NCBI RefSeq assembly: GCF_000003605.2
Contig: NW_003107089.1
Coordinates: 894,959-947,663 of the forward strand
DNA length: 52,705 nucleotides
Source of the DNA: Saccoglossus kowalevskii
Lineage: Eukaryota; Hemichordata; Enteropneusta; Harrimaniidae
Direction: 5' to 3'
The translations under genes were made by a program, and so were the position numbers. Under the pieces are notes generated by a model. That model was not told the origin of the DNA, did not search any database, and saw only the letters and a program-made list of their open reading frames with translations. Below, piece by piece: positions 25,460-38,816 of the stretch (within the stretch, counting starts at the first letter, position 1; each line of letters begins with the position of its first letter).

Positions 25460-27952
25460 GTTAACTGATCTCAAACTCCGATAATGACGAAAGAGAGAAA
25501 GAGAAATACTTCAAATCGAGAGCTGACCAACGTATCCCCAGATGATGGAGTCGTAGCCCTAGTAAAGTTCCAAATTCGGTTCTACTGCTTAATACGGTTT
25601 ATTTAGAAACGAAGCATGTAAACAGCTGTAAATTAACATGTATTCGGTATACACCTTAATTTCAAATACTATAAAACCACAACGACCTAAAAATGAATTG
25701 ACTTGCACATATGCCGAGATGATTACAATGGATATGAGTATTGTTCATAACACGAAACATACATTCGCACCTTGATCAATGTTGCAATGTCACGGCCACC
25801 TCCCTGCGTGAAATCATTTTAATTTAAAATGCATGATATGATGTATCTTCTGTATTCCCTAATTCAGTATCTATAACTATCTGATATCGATATATATGTA
25901 TGAATCTGACAACAAAGGAAAGTTGAAATTTTTCACGTGTCTATATTTGGCTTCTTAAATAAAGCTCTGTGTTATTTTTGCGAGGCTTATTTTGACAGCG
26001 ACTACATGCCCAGTGTTAATTACCAACAGAATAAGCTATTATTCTTACTTCCTTTTCAAGTGACGTGTCATCTTTCGGCAATATCTTTATTTTTTCCGCC
26101 TGAACGAGCAGTTGTTTGACACTCTCTTCAATAGAACACGGCTTTGGAATAGCAGATTGGGGCATTACTGAACAAGTGTTCTGAGTTGCATTCGGCCTCA
26201 ACGTAGCGGTCACCGGGGACGACATAGAGGATCGAGCACAGATAAGCAAATAGGCAATTTATCTTGTTGTTTTGCCTCAGAGAGCTTACCCAAGTACGAG
26301 CTGTCAGTGGCAAATCGGATGACCCCAAACAAGGGTCATGTCCATTGCGACTGCTTACAATTACTCGACAAGTTGTCCACCCTGGAAATGGAAGAAATGG
26401 AAAACGGTTTGGGGAATGGTCTTGACTTCACCGGATCAAAAGTGGTGGACCGTCGTGTTTTGTAAAATCAACGAACAGCAATGCATCGTGTCGGCTTCGA
26501 GACACCGTGACTAGTTGCATGTTCAGTTGGCACATCATGACGGCTCAGTCACGTGATAAAAAAGACTTACTTAAAGTTATCCATGTTATATTTATGTACG
26601 TATTTTTATTTTTATTTTTCATTTTTTTCCAATTCTGTTTCAGCCGAGCATTTTTTCTCCGTTGAGACGCGCTTAAAAAATAACAGGTCTCGGAATGATC
26701 GTTACGCAGACCGTGTTATACGCGACACAAGGGAGGCGCAGTATTGGATCCTTGTCATTACGCACAATTCGCATATGACATATAGTTTGTTGTATTCTTC
26801 TTCTGTTAGTCGTTCGGTAAGCAATCCTCTGGTCACCAGGATTACACTTTAACCGTAACATTCCCCAAGCCTCGATGTTGCGTAGGTATCTGGAACTCCG
26901 GTCCCAGAGCCTTAATCGCAAGCGACGTCGTGCTTTGTGTTGGACATATCCATCTTTGGATTGGTAATACCCTGAGATAGTATCTTTCTGATACAGTTGT
27001 TACAAAGTGTATATTCATAATTGCGTGTCTCGTTATCTACTGCTGCCTGGGGCAGGACTTGCAGAATCCTATCTTTCCTCCACGCCTGGCTGAATGCATA
27101 GAAAGGTCCGGGGACTATAATCAAATCCCCAATTTACAGGTAACATTTATGGCCTAGTAACTCGTTTCTTTCTGCCAATCAGACATCACTAATCTCCTAG
27201 ATACAAATGATAAAAATCTACCACTATCTCGCCATTTGTCACTTCAAATTAAAAAGTTTATTATTTTTTCTCATTAAGTTTTACTAACATAGACACGAAA
27301 TACACAAATAAACGTAACTTTGGCGTTTGTTGACAACTTTGAATCTGAATTAAATGTTAAATCTGTACTATGAGACCGTGCCCGCTAATAGCAGGCGCTT
27401 ATATTCTTACATGGATGTGAATTACTCTGCTGGGTACGATGAAAATAATAACAGCGAAGTTAGAACTGTGTGTTACTTAACATAACAGTGACAGCGATGT
27501 ATTCAATTTCAGTGATATGTGCTGAATACCGTGTCTTTGTCCCCGGCTTTGTGTGGAGCATGGTCTCAAATACCACACAGACAGTTATGATCCTTTTTTT
27601 TCTCGGCGACCTATTTGTTCCTGCCATAATTGAAATAGTGGATCACTTTATTACAACTAGCGAACGCCACAGTCCTATTTTTAATGAGTTTTCGTTATTC
27701 TGAATATCGGGATTAAATGTATCGGGAATGTACCCTTATTATAAACTGATAACTTTTCTCATTTAGGCTCTTAGCTTATGCTTTTCTTCTTTTTCATTGT
27801 TTGCCGAGTGCGGGAAGGCTTGCTTCACTTGATTTTGGCATTCATATATGAGAAATCTGCGGTCTGGAAATTCAATTAGTGCTACCGCATGTATATTACA
27901 CCTCATCCGTTGTCTGATTTCATTTACCAATAAAGCTTCCGTGTTTTACTTA

Positions 27953-28045
27953 TTTGTGGTTTTTACCTCAACTTGCCCACAGACTGTAATCTGTGGTTAT
28001 ACGCTAACGCACGATTGTGGCGTGTGTGTATTTGTACGCGTGTAT
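27953..28045 (+). repeat. dispersed repeat family, copy B (partial)
   Basis: Starts with TTGTGGTTTTTACCTCAACTT, identical over about 20 bases to copy A, and then aligns less well with copy C (CAGACTGTAATC, GTTATACGC, TTGTGG, TATTTGTA). Only the first half of the family is present. The ending is unclear. Confidence 0.5.
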
Positions 28046-31000
28046 TAAATACCGCGATTTGTGCGCCTTGTGTGTAAGAACAAAGAAACGTCAGTCTCTG
28101 CGTACGTGAGCAGCATGATAAAGACGGACCGACGCTGCTTCACAACACCCACAAAAGCGGGTCGTAGAGGGCGCGTTTAAATTGAAAACAAGCGTTGTTC
28201 GCGGGTTCAGGTAATAACCCTTTCGGTTCGAGTCGACGACACGATCTACGTATTTTAACAACCAGGATCTCAGAGTGTGTCACGTGATCTGTGGTACTGT
28301 AGATGCAATAGCAATTTGCAATAGTAGAACGCAAACTTGAACCCTGTCAGTTCTCAGTAAGTCAGACTTGTCATACTAGTCGGTGGTGCCAACGCTTCAT
28401 ATTTTCCCACGGTGTAAACAAACCCAAAATACTTCCTCTAGTGTCTTTTAATAAACACGGTTTACTGACAGTGTAGTATAAATCAGTAATTTTTCTGCAA
28501 GATTAAATCATTCAAATCCTTCCAAAATAATGCATTTGCTACCGTAACATTAACCTTTTCAAAGCACATACGGACGAGGGAATGCTAAACCATGAGGTAT
28601 TCTGTTTTAAGAACGGTCCTTATTCAAGTTTGATAGTTTTGCTTGGCTACTATAGAAAAGAACTGTCGCCGAGCAAATGAAGGCTATACACCACCACTTA
28701 TCGTCCAATCCAAGCGCCATTATCGACAACATAACGGATATGCCAGCGTGATTAAGTTGCGAAACTTAAATCCAGGTGTACACGTTTTATCCAGCACATA
28801 AATTGTCTATTATGCGTGATGAATGACTAAAAATGTATTTCTTATTCTCAAATAATTGCAGTTGTAAATCAAACGCCGAGAAAGAGGGGAGGGAGCTCAG
28901 TACATGCGGTAGAGTGGAGGATTATTCTGCAATACAATCATCTAAATGTAAGTCCTAATGGGAGGTAACCATAACATTTACTGCTATATAAATTCTACTG
29001 TAAGGACGGTTTCAATCTGAAACGGCTCGCTCGGAAGACAGTGGTCGTTTCCTGCCAAGGCTGAGCTTTATTGATTATCTTGAAATGAGAAGGATTGGCA
29101 ATATTCGGTGATTTCGGATTTAGCCGGTGTTGCTAGCCTGTCTGAGGTGCATACAACGTCTATGTCACGGTCACGGTTTGGAGGAACGTGAGAATAGATG
29201 AAACTGTACAGGTTTTATCCACAGTACTGTGGCAGCCGGTAACGGGACACAACTGATGTAAATGAATAAAATAACTACAGCGCAGGTTTTATTTTATTTA
29301 TTTTATTAAATATGTGTTGTTTCTATGCACATTATTGTCGAGCGTCGTCTCGCCCTGGTCTCGCGGTGCTCGTTCTAAGAAGTAAATAAACAATGTATTG
29401 TATACGAATAATCCTCTTGCATCAGCAAATACATGATGTAGTTGACTTGGAATACAACGTTAACTTTAGATTGTAAACAAGGACGGGTGTGGATAACTAA
29501 GGGAGATACTCATATCGCTTCAGACTACGAATTTTTGGAGATTATGGCACAATAATCGCGAAGTTGTGATATACCTAATTGTGCCGCGATATGGATCTTC
29601 ATTGAATTGAAATTCCTGTACATCGCTGTGTGACGAGGGGAGCGTGCTTATCGTATTTACGTCTAATGACGTCACAGCACAGCGCGTAAACACGTGTGTG
29701 AATATAATTTCACAGATTCCTTATTACAAATCAATCATCAACCTGTACTGATCGACCAGGACTCGTCTGTAAACGCAAAGATTATACTGAAAAACAAGTC
29801 GTTCACGCTCGGTGATGATCAAGGTTTTATTCTTAGAGCGACCAAATGAAGACTCGTACGTACGCGGCGTTGAGTCAGGGTTCTAACAAAGAAATAGGAT
29901 ACCAAATCAATCATATAAACTAACGTGGCGACAAATGGTATCTCTGTATTCGACGTTTGATAATATCGTAATTCTGATGAGACGTCGCGATTTGTATCAA
30001 CCACGCAACGCTCACGAGAGCTCCGACTAACAACAAGAAGACCCCTTTATCATGTTGGCCTTGAAGACAATTTTTGGGATGTATTATTTTAATGACCACA
30101 TAGGACAGATTTGTATAATAATTCCTGAGATTATTATCGTTAATATTATCGTGACGAGTTCTATTTTAATCAATCATACGGATTCATCTCAGTAACAGGA
30201 AAGGGTGGATTCCGCTCACAGAACCGTTAACAACGGGGTTCTTATAGCGTTGATGTCGATTTTACCCTCCCTAGTTATATTGCTGAGATTCATATAATGA
30301 CTAGACACCTGTTATCCAACCCGCATATCGTATTGTGATTGGCTTAAGCGATACACGTGATTCGACCAGGCATAGTCACTTAAAAATCACCGTGCATCGA
30401 CAGTAGCTAGTTGGAGTCCATAATCGGCATAAGCGCGAACTCCGGTACGTGAATCAATATTTTTGTTAAGTTATTAAAAAACAAACCCAATGCAATATGT
30501 ATAACGAAACACAGAGGCTTTGACTCACTTTCATGGTGCCGTTACAAACAACAGTTGCCACCCGCTTCCCAGCCTGCTTATAACTACTTTCTCTTACATA
30601 CGTGAGCTCACGTTTCAGCAACACAGAAAATGAGCAACGGTCGTCGTTACCTCTGTATTAGACATTATACTAGAAAACTAACCGAATTGATATATAATCC
30701 ACCGTCAATTACCACAACAGCAATATTATCAACGATAACTCCGTGAATGAAAACCAACCCCAGCTTCATTACATTAACAACGGGTTTTTTTCCTTTACAT
30801 GGATATGTGTGGAAACTAAGCCATGTGTTGAAAATACTACTACATATATACCCTGTTTAACAATATATCCACATATTTTTCATGTATTAATATATTTTTA
30901 ATTATTATTCTTTGTATCGGGAGTGATCATCTAAGTATGTAACGTGATCGATACTGTGCCTTGCTACAAGAGTAGCGTTATCTAAAGATTGTACTGAAAC

Positions 31001-34000
31001 ATAATACAGTGCGATACCACAAGAAAATATACATTTACCAGTATTTGAAATATAGTATCCATCGCCAGTAAGTCGGGCTTGGAAATTGTTGAGTCGTCGT
31101 CTAGTCCATACTACAGACAGATAACAAACATTACGTGGAGCGCGTAACAATTAACGGGGATGTCTCTTTAATTTATTTTTCGTCATTTAGATTACAGATG
31201 TAATGCGTATTCTGAAATTAACTAATTATTTACATATTTCCGAAATACACGCCACTAGAGAACTCATCTTGCATTCCCATGTTTTAATAGAGGGGTCGTT
31301 ATTTGAAGAGCAGCATTTCAATCGCAGGCTGGTATCCGGTAATAAAGATTTTAACATCCGACTTCAGGATATTTTCCAACTGCATACGTATCATGAGTTT
31401 TATTTCAGTGGTTATAGGTCGTCGTGACGTCACATACTAGACTGTATCAATACGGCGCACATACTTTGATGAACTTAATACGCATTTACACGCGCGACTT
31501 GCCTGTTGTTTTCGATAATAAAAAAAAAAAATTGCCCGAAAAGATGCTTCCATGTATAAATGATCTAGGTCATGGAATACGCTATTCTAAAACTGGTATT
31601 CCTATTCCGTTTATTTAAATTCGAGTCAAAACTTTCCCAACAACCGGACATAATTTGAGAAATATTACTGCTCACTAGACGTCGTTAGTCTATGACGGAT
31701 GTGTGTTCAATATTTAGCGGACAAAACAGCGGATTAGTAGTACCTCGGCTATTCCCGGTACTCGTAGAACGCAGTGAAATACTATTAGATCCGATATGCT
31801 GAAGTTAAATTTCACCGTAAAAAGGGTATTGGAATACCGATAAAACGGCGGTTCATGAATCTCCAGGTATTTGTGACGGTAAATTGCGGTTTGGAGCACA
31901 TAACAAGTCGCAGAGATACCAACCCCATCCCACCCCACCTAACTCTACACACACACAGAGATACCCACCCACCCAATTGCCGAGTCGTTTTCACATAGGC
32001 TACATAAATGTGAATAAAACCTCGTGAAAACGTATTTTAATAAACTAATAAAGAGTACGCTGTTCTGGTTGCGAATCATATAAATACATAGATGGTCCGC
32101 ATCATGCCGATAAAACTGAACTTAAAACGTGAACGTGTCGTCCGATGTCGAAACCAGCCTGAGTTACGATTTATCATTTATTACATGATTTTCTCACAAT
32201 ATCACGTGACCAAGTTAATACCAAGTAATTGAATAAAGTAGCAAACGTTTTTTGGACAGCACGCAGTGTGTTTACTCCCAGGTTCGAATCAGGGGCACAC
32301 ACTAATTGATGTTGCCGGTCTTTTTCAAATATGTCAATCAATCGGCACAGATTTGGAGAATAATAATTCAGCGCAAGAATAGAACGCGGTAATGATTTAT
32401 TCGCGGCATTTGACAGTGCGAGTGTGCCATATTTTATGCTTTGTAATTGCATCGACACCGTAAAGTTTATTAACTCCTTATTTTAAGTTTTAGCTGTTTC
32501 CCCTGGATATTACAGAAATGGCTCTTTCTGCACGTTACCAGTTACTGCCCCGGGGTGTCCGTCATATTTTTTTTTATCTTTTTTTTTCCATGACCGTTAC
32601 GTGAAACTTGTCATAGAGATGTGGAGATGTAATCATAAAGATACGTTTCTTAGCAACGGGGCACCCATCTGAATAAATCACTTCCATCCTCTCCTCATGG
32701 AATATGACAGTTTCGTCTTCCGTAAAATTTAACGCGATCATCTGACAGAGCGTACACACTCTGCCCGGAAGGAGTTTACAGTTTCCGAAGATCCGAACAT
32801 CCCCAATAAACAGACTACAAAACAGCCTATGTTGTCACGTGACTACATGCGTTAGGGTATGCTTGTGAGAAACAAAGATCATTGTTGAAAAATTTTATTT
32901 TTACGCAACAAAATTAGTAAACAAAATTAGTAACAAAATTAGAGTTGAATACGGCAACAACATGGTATGGTAACACTCAAGAGGCACGAAAGATAACCCC
33001 CAAACTTATATATGATAGTATCAATATCAGCAGTTTCATCAGCACAAAGTCAGGCCCTCACCTACTCTTAGATGTAAGACCAAAGGGTGTAATATTCATC
33101 ATCGAACACGACCGCGTCAAATAGGAAAGTAATCCCAGTTTAATCCGATATTGGATGGCGCATTATGGGCTAAGCTATAAACGCTGTGGGCGTTACCGTC
33201 CGATATTACCCGTACTCATGGGTCATTGCAGTGTCACATGTAATCTCGGTGGTTGATATGACGTCACGAGAAGTCCAGATGAGACTCACGGTTAAACTGC
33301 CGTTGGCCTTCAGACAAGCGTTAAAGACCGAAATCGACAAACATGTTTAGAAGGTTTAATAGAACATGTGACTGATATTGCTCGCAAAAAGTGATAAATT
33401 GAGGTCGTTGAACTTGAACTGCATCTTTAAAAACGTTCGGTGATCAGTCCATTTAAATGTCGAAAGTGGAAAACACTTTCAGATGACGCCTTTTTGTCTT
33501 GTACTTGTCAAAGTCAAAACGAGTGACGGAATTGAGCACTTATAGAAATGCTTTTGACGCTGTGTCATGGTGGTATAAATATTTCGAAATATAATTTATT
33601 CACAAATTAAATCTTATACTTGGATTTGTACTACTTTGGTTTGGGGGAAATCCGGTATTTATGTGATATCCGACCATGATGCCGGCACTGTCGAATTTTG
33701 TTTTATTTATTTTAGTTTTATTATTTATTATCGAGACCATGAGTTCACAGTATAACTCTTACAGATCCAACTTTTTCCCAACACGTGCACTTGTATAATC
33801 CCCTCTCCCTCCCTGCCTCCTCGGTCACGTGACATTTGGGATGTAATTACGCTCAGTCGCATATTAGACAGCTTGTGTCTACAGGGACAGGACATCTGTA
33901 ATTAACCCGACAACTACGGGCTAATAGACTAGGTTAGGACACTATGACTATTCACTTACGCTTCTCTTGGTTCCTTTCTTCTTTTTTATAATGTGAGCTT

Positions 34001-34223
34001 AATTAAAAGAGCAGTGAGTGTATTGCCTTGCCATCATTTGGGTATTACCATCCCAAGAGCCGCCGCGGCTAGCTTGCCAATAACAAGCACTCTCTCTATC
34101 CTATCCGTTGTTCGACTTCAAACCCATACGAGCGATATTATTCTGATAAGGAAAGATGATTTTGTTTTTCATACGTTTACAAAAGTGTCCGCATCCCCAA
34201 TACGCCTTACGTGTCTAAGGTTC

Positions 34224-34236
34224 GTTGCATGGCAAC
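34224..34236. promoter_or_regulatory. X-box-like site (RFX type)
   Basis: GTTGCATGGCAAC is an inverted repeat matching the two half-sites of the RFX X-box (GTTGCC and GGCAAC) with a shortened centre. RFX factors control ciliary genes in animals. Function here is unproven. Confidence 0.25.
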
Positions 34237-34630
34237 CTTTAATTTTAATTTCTGAATCAGTATTTTGATCAATGTGTATGTGTATGTCGTCGAACGCGGA
34301 TTTTCCTGTAACGCACTGTCAGGTAACTATGTATATGTGTAAGTACTCCACTTTGAAAACCATATTTAATTAATATTAATTAGTTTGACGTACACTCGAC
34401 ATCGGATACATGTAATGTATACGTTGTCCTGTTGATACCCTATAAATCACGAATGTTCCAAGTTAACACACAACTATAAACATATTATACACAAAATAAA
34501 GCATATTTAGATTTAGTCAGTTATTACGCAACATCAGCTGAAACTATATGCTTGCGCAGGAATGATAACTAAATCGGATGAATGGTTGAGCGCGCCCTCT
34601 CCGGGCTTGCGATAATTTGTTTGGATTCCC

Positions 34631-34780
34631 ATCACGTCATCACTAGTTCATCCAGTGCCGTTTCTTTGTTCCCTTGCACGACTAATGGGGTGACATAGGC
34701 CTACAAATATATCAGACCACAAAAGTGCTGTGCTAACAACGATTACCGACTACACATAAGTTGAGGTGAAAACCACAAAT
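34631..34780 (-). repeat. dispersed repeat family, copy C
   Basis: Reverse complement aligns with copy A along its whole length (for shared blocks see 16333-16500) and gives the best boundary estimate for the family: from TTGTGGTTTTCACCTCAACTT to GATGACGTGAT, about 150 bp. The opposite orientation and 18 kb distance fit transposition better than tandem duplication. Confidence 0.75.
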
Positions 34781-35146
34781 TGCTCGACAATACGGCGCAG
34801 CTTCATTGCGAGAGAAAAAATGTCGGAGTAGCGAGGGAGATAATTTTAATCTTATTTATAAACGCACAGCGAGACAGTTTGGTCACATGATCTCATTATG
34901 TGCAGATTTTTCATTAATTTTGATATTAGCAACAATAAAAAAACTTCGTTTATTCAGTGTCGTTTCTCACGTTTCAACCAACGTCACAGTATTTGCCATT
35001 GTAAATTTGGAATGTGCAACTGGCAAAGAAAAACCAAAGAGGAAAAACCAAAAAATGATTCGACAAAAATACAGTGAAAAGATCAACACAGGCGCTCACA
35101 TCTACCTTGATGGACTGACTTCTGGGATGAGTTCTGTCAGTCCGTC

Positions 35147-35160
35147 GTCACCATAGTAAC
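35147..35160. promoter_or_regulatory. X-box-like site (RFX type)
   Basis: GTCACCATAGTAAC fits the X-box pattern GTNRCC(ATR)GYAAC closely. It lies about 920 bp from the similar site at 34224. Confidence 0.25.
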
Positions 35161-37924
35161 GCAAATTGGGCTACAGAAAGCGTGAAATCTAGAAATCGTA
35201 CAGGCATGAAATTAAATCTGGGTGACCGAGAAGCGGCAGGCCGGCATATGCGCCCGTATTTTTTTTTCGAAATTTCACAAATACGGGATGCAAATATCGT
35301 TTTCGTTGCGGTGTAGTGACTGTCTGCTTGCATTTGAGTTTCTCGAAAACCGGTGTTCGTCAGTGCGCAAGGATTATTTCGCAAAATTTTCCAGGTACAA
35401 CTGAACACATCAATGGTGTGTTTAATAAAAAAAAACGAAAATACTCGATAAAATATATTAAAAATGTAATTGTAGGATTAAAGCGTTTCCAAAGTCTCCA
35501 CGGTGTCTCCAACAATTGAACAATTATTTTGTTTTCATTCAGTGAAATTTGTTAACTGCGCATTTATTTTGAAACATCAACGAAACATCGACAAGGGTGG
35601 AATTGGTATATCATTTCAACGTGTCGATTTCATTGTGTGCATGATGTTCGTTTCACAAAACGGTCGAGTTACATAAATCGCAGTCTCCTATTGGCCCGAT
35701 GGGAATACTCCTTACTCGAGGACAGCTACAGACAACATCCGCACAACGAATATTGTATCCTGAGGAACACAGGAGAGGTACCTCTAACCTGGCGAAGATC
35801 ATCACCGCACATGATCTGTACTGTGACGACGCGATACGTATCCCCTGGTCGTGATTATATTACTCGGGATGCGCATTGGCTAATTTTCTCCGTGCATCCA
35901 TCCGAACTAGAACGGACAACAAACTTCCCTCTTTCAGCACAGTATTATCATCATTATCTCTCCCAACATTGTATAGTGTTTTTTTCACTGTATATTTAAG
36001 TACCTAGTACGTTTAGAAACCTTCGCAATATCGGAATTGTAAAAAAAAATCTCGGTAGCAACTTCGAAATGCTTTTTTATTGTCCCATTATAAGCCTATA
36101 TCGTCTTTGATTGTGAAGTGCGGAATGGCAGCATAAAAGGATGTACAGTGGCGTATGTGACATCGCCTTTCAGTGGGCAAGTTGAAGTGCAAATTACGCT
36201 TACGAGTATCGGTCTCGCGGTGGTATCACTTCCGTCATTTACGGCGCAATCACCGTACTTGACAATGATAATGGGAATGCATTAAAAATGCCACATTACG
36301 ACAACTCCTTTGGGACGCGTTTGCGATAGCGTGTTTGCAGTATTGTTGTGTGTGTGGTTTTTTTTGGGGGGGTGGTAAACTGAACCTCGTCATTCTATAT
36401 ACATATATACGCTTAGCCTCAATAGCCATCTCCGAACCGAATTTTGTTTTAATGCAAACTTCACTAACTTTGTTAATAATCGCGTAACCGCGGGCGTTTG
36501 TTTACAATGACGATTATAAACGGCTCATTTTGGGACAAATAATCCAATTTGAGTTTTGAATAATCGTATGAACGCGACCATGTCCTCAAAACACGGGTCA
36601 CGACCACGGCGTGATCTACAATGTGACATCTTCATGGTGCAGCTTCCCCCGGTGAGCTCGAAGGCCAATTAGACTTTTTTTCAAAAAAAATACCAGCCAC
36701 TACAAAATACCGGCTTACATAACATTGATGCAAACCTGAAAACCGGTATGTGTTTTTTCTTCTTCTGATTTTACCATTCCCGAATGTACACATATCAAAC
36801 TCCACGGTGTTTGTAGACGCTCTCTCAGAAACAAGTCATTGCATTTAGCAACTCACTACCAACCGGTGTACAATCCAATCTTCCTGCGTGTAACCATGCC
36901 AACGCTTGATCAACACTCGATGCACAAAGACGGGATACACTCGAGTAAAATTCTTGAACGTGGTTTTGCACTTCACGTGGATACGTCATATGTCATCGGG
37001 AAGACCATGAAACATTAACAGCGCGCGTTCTTAAATCTTGAAATGAAAGGAAACCAAGTTGAAGTCAAAGTCGTTTCCATGAATACCAGATCACATCCAC
37101 TAACAAAGAGCATGAAAGTTGACTTCTGAAGCTAAAGCAGTCAAGATTTCTCAGTGAAGCCATTCTCTACAGCATTGGGAATAAAAAGTGAACACTCGTT
37201 CTTCTCACATTTGATTTCCCAATTCTCACTTCAAAATAGTCCTAGTGGTGAATGAACTCCAACGTTCTGAAGGCAGGGTGATATTTGCAGGAGGGTGTTT
37301 TACTGATGGCACAGCTTGCAAGTCCGGTTCTTCTTCAAAATTGCGTCATCACCATCATTCACTCAGTCATGTATCATCCAATGTATGTTCTCTGCACATG
37401 CGTAGTATAAATTATTTATATCAGATGTGTTTTGATGTGAGCAGGAATATGTTTTCCTCTGGCGACACGAGACTGGCTTATTACATGTGCTGCGGCTGTC
37501 CATCATGTCCCTGCTTTCTCACAAAATCTGCAAACGATGATAATTCCCAAGTTTCGCCATTGTCAGATTCGGTGTCATAGATTGAACGGTAAATGTGTTC
37601 TTGAGTTAAATGTAAAACTCGTGTTATCGACATATTGCCAACTACAACAGACAATATTACAACAACGACAACTTATTGTCTGGGCTGTGTATAGTACACA
37701 ATTTTATCAGCGATTGAAAGTTACTTATTGAAAACTGTTGAACCATTCTTCGTTAAAATGACTAACACCAGTACTAGTATACATACTATTTTGACAAAGG
37801 AAATGAATTTACAATATTTTTTTTTTCACAATTTGGAAACACTGAAAATCCCTACAGATAGAACTGAAAAGATTCTGTGCATATGACGCGATCTTGAAGT
37901 AATTTACATTAAAATATGGCGTAA

Positions 37925-38221
37925 TTATGCCATCATTCTTCACCACCTTCGGCCATCAACGTGTTGGCATTATATGTAGCTGGAACGAATAGCGGATCAG
38001 CCGGGGGTTGGTTGGGTTATGTCGATGATGTATCGGGAATTACTGGCGATGGTACGGTTATTATGAAACCGTTCCAACTACGGGAACTCGATATTCAAAG
38101 TATTTTAGAAAAAAGTCACGAATCGGGGTATTGTTATCATTTCGAATTCAAAGCAGCAATTTTCATTATTAACGCAAAGACCTATGGGGGTAAATTTATG
38201 CTCAGAAACAGTAAAGACTAG
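37925..38221 (+). CDS. coding-like open frame, 98 codons, possible terminal exon, function unknown
   Basis: The frame is open from just after TAA at 37922 to TAG at 38219-38221. Its codons show a purine-first, RNY-like bias over most of their length (GGA, GAT, GGT, GAA, ATT, AAA runs), and the peptide looks globular: VAGTNSGSAGGWLGYVDDV, then an acidic/hydrophobic middle, then FKAAIFIINAKTYGGKF. There is no ATG before 38063, so if real it is more likely the last exon of a spliced gene than a complete ORF. A possible but pyrimidine-poor acceptor is TATATGTAG at 37979. No family is recognised and no partner exon is found. A short inverted repeat ACGGTT/AACCGT lies inside. Confidence 0.15.
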   Translation, partial: LCHHSSPPSAINVLALYVAGTNSGSAGGWLGYVDDVSGITGDGTVIMKPFQLRELDIQSILEKSHESGYCYHFEFKAAIFIINAKTYGGKFMLRNSKD

Positions 38222-38326
38222 TCAGGCTGCACGAGTAGTCCGTGCTCCGTACGCAGTTGTCACGTCGCTGAAATCTAATAAGCGTCAGTAGGAGCGACTC
38301 GGGATGATCCATGCGCCGGTGCTTTC

Positions 38327-38364
38327 TCTGCCAACAAGGCAGATTTCACCCCGAGTAACGGGGT
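38327..38364. other. two back-to-back hairpins
   Basis: TCTGCC-AACAA-GGCAGA (38327-38343) and ACCCCG-AGTAA-CGGGGT (38348-38364) are two perfect 6-bp stems with 5-nt loops, separated by TTTC. They sit in a patch (38220-38620) that is clearly GC- and CpG-richer than its surroundings, between the open frame at 37925 and copy 2 of the 204-bp repeat. They do not match the histone 3' stem-loop. Role unknown. Confidence 0.5.
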
Positions 38365-38489
38365 TAGGTGACGCGGGGAGGGAGGACGACATTTAAATTC
38401 TTCTTAATGAATGTCGTCACTGCAATCACTCATCATTACGTGACACGAATCCGCAATGCGCAAATCTTCCAACTTTCCGCGTGCTTTAT

Positions 38490-38501
38490 CCCCCCCCCCC
38501 C
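38490..38501 (+). repeat. C12 homopolymer
   Basis: Twelve consecutive C residues within GC-richer DNA, flanked by TTTAT and TTTCG. Confidence 0.95.
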
Positions 38502-38609
38502 TTTCGTCCAATTATGTTGAAATCCTTGCTTCGTTTTAATGAGCTCCCCGCGTTCGTGACATCACCCACTGTTGTCAATTCGTGCGCGCGTTTGAGCCGA
38601 CAAGCAATA

Positions 38610-38816
38610 GTAAATATGCAAATGAGACAGCGTGTTATTTCAGACGCGGTGCATTAGTGGTGTTTGTGGGTTTTTAGAAGGTACTTTGAGATGACATTTT
38701 CATATCCATCATCACGGAGTATACAATATGTATAAGACAGATTAAATCTCACCACTACTCAAGCGATGCATTAAATACTGAAATTCTACTGTCATCTGGT
38801 GTGGAGAGGGGAAAAA
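38610..38816 (-). repeat. 204-bp dispersed element, copy 2 (inverted)
   Basis: Reverse complement of 9914-10117 with one substitution in about 195 aligned bases and a slightly longer A run at the outer end (GGGGAAAAAAA). The octamer appears as ATGCAAAT at 38616-38623. The left edge is sharp: GTAAATATGC is shared and the preceding CAAGCAATA is not. The copy 1 to copy 2 distance is about 28.5 kb, in inverted orientation, so the pair could recombine to invert the intervening DNA. Confidence 0.9.

Larger units (their letters stand above)
25460..37924. other. long non-coding stretch rich in E-box and CRE palindromes
   Basis: No gene is recognised; open frames are 60-120 codons with no domain. It contains copies B and C of the dispersed repeat. 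CACGTG occurs near 25937, 26551, 28280, 29692, 30355, 32203, 32836, 33782, 33823 and 36976, several as the longer palindrome TCACGTGA or GTCACGTGAC. Full CRE sites TGACGTCA are at 29667, 31425 and 33259. A 16-bp palindrome TAATTAATATTAATTA is near 34360. RFX-type X-boxes are listed separately. Confidence 0.55.

Noticed and set aside
32270-32300. B-box-like GGTTCGAATC suggesting a tRNA or tRNA-derived SINE
   Set aside because: The bases on each side do not form a T-arm stem, and no A box or cloverleaf is found upstream.
34356-34376. 16-bp palindrome TAATTAATATTAATTA as a homeodomain array
   Set aside because: Such AT-only palindromes are expected in DNA of this composition.
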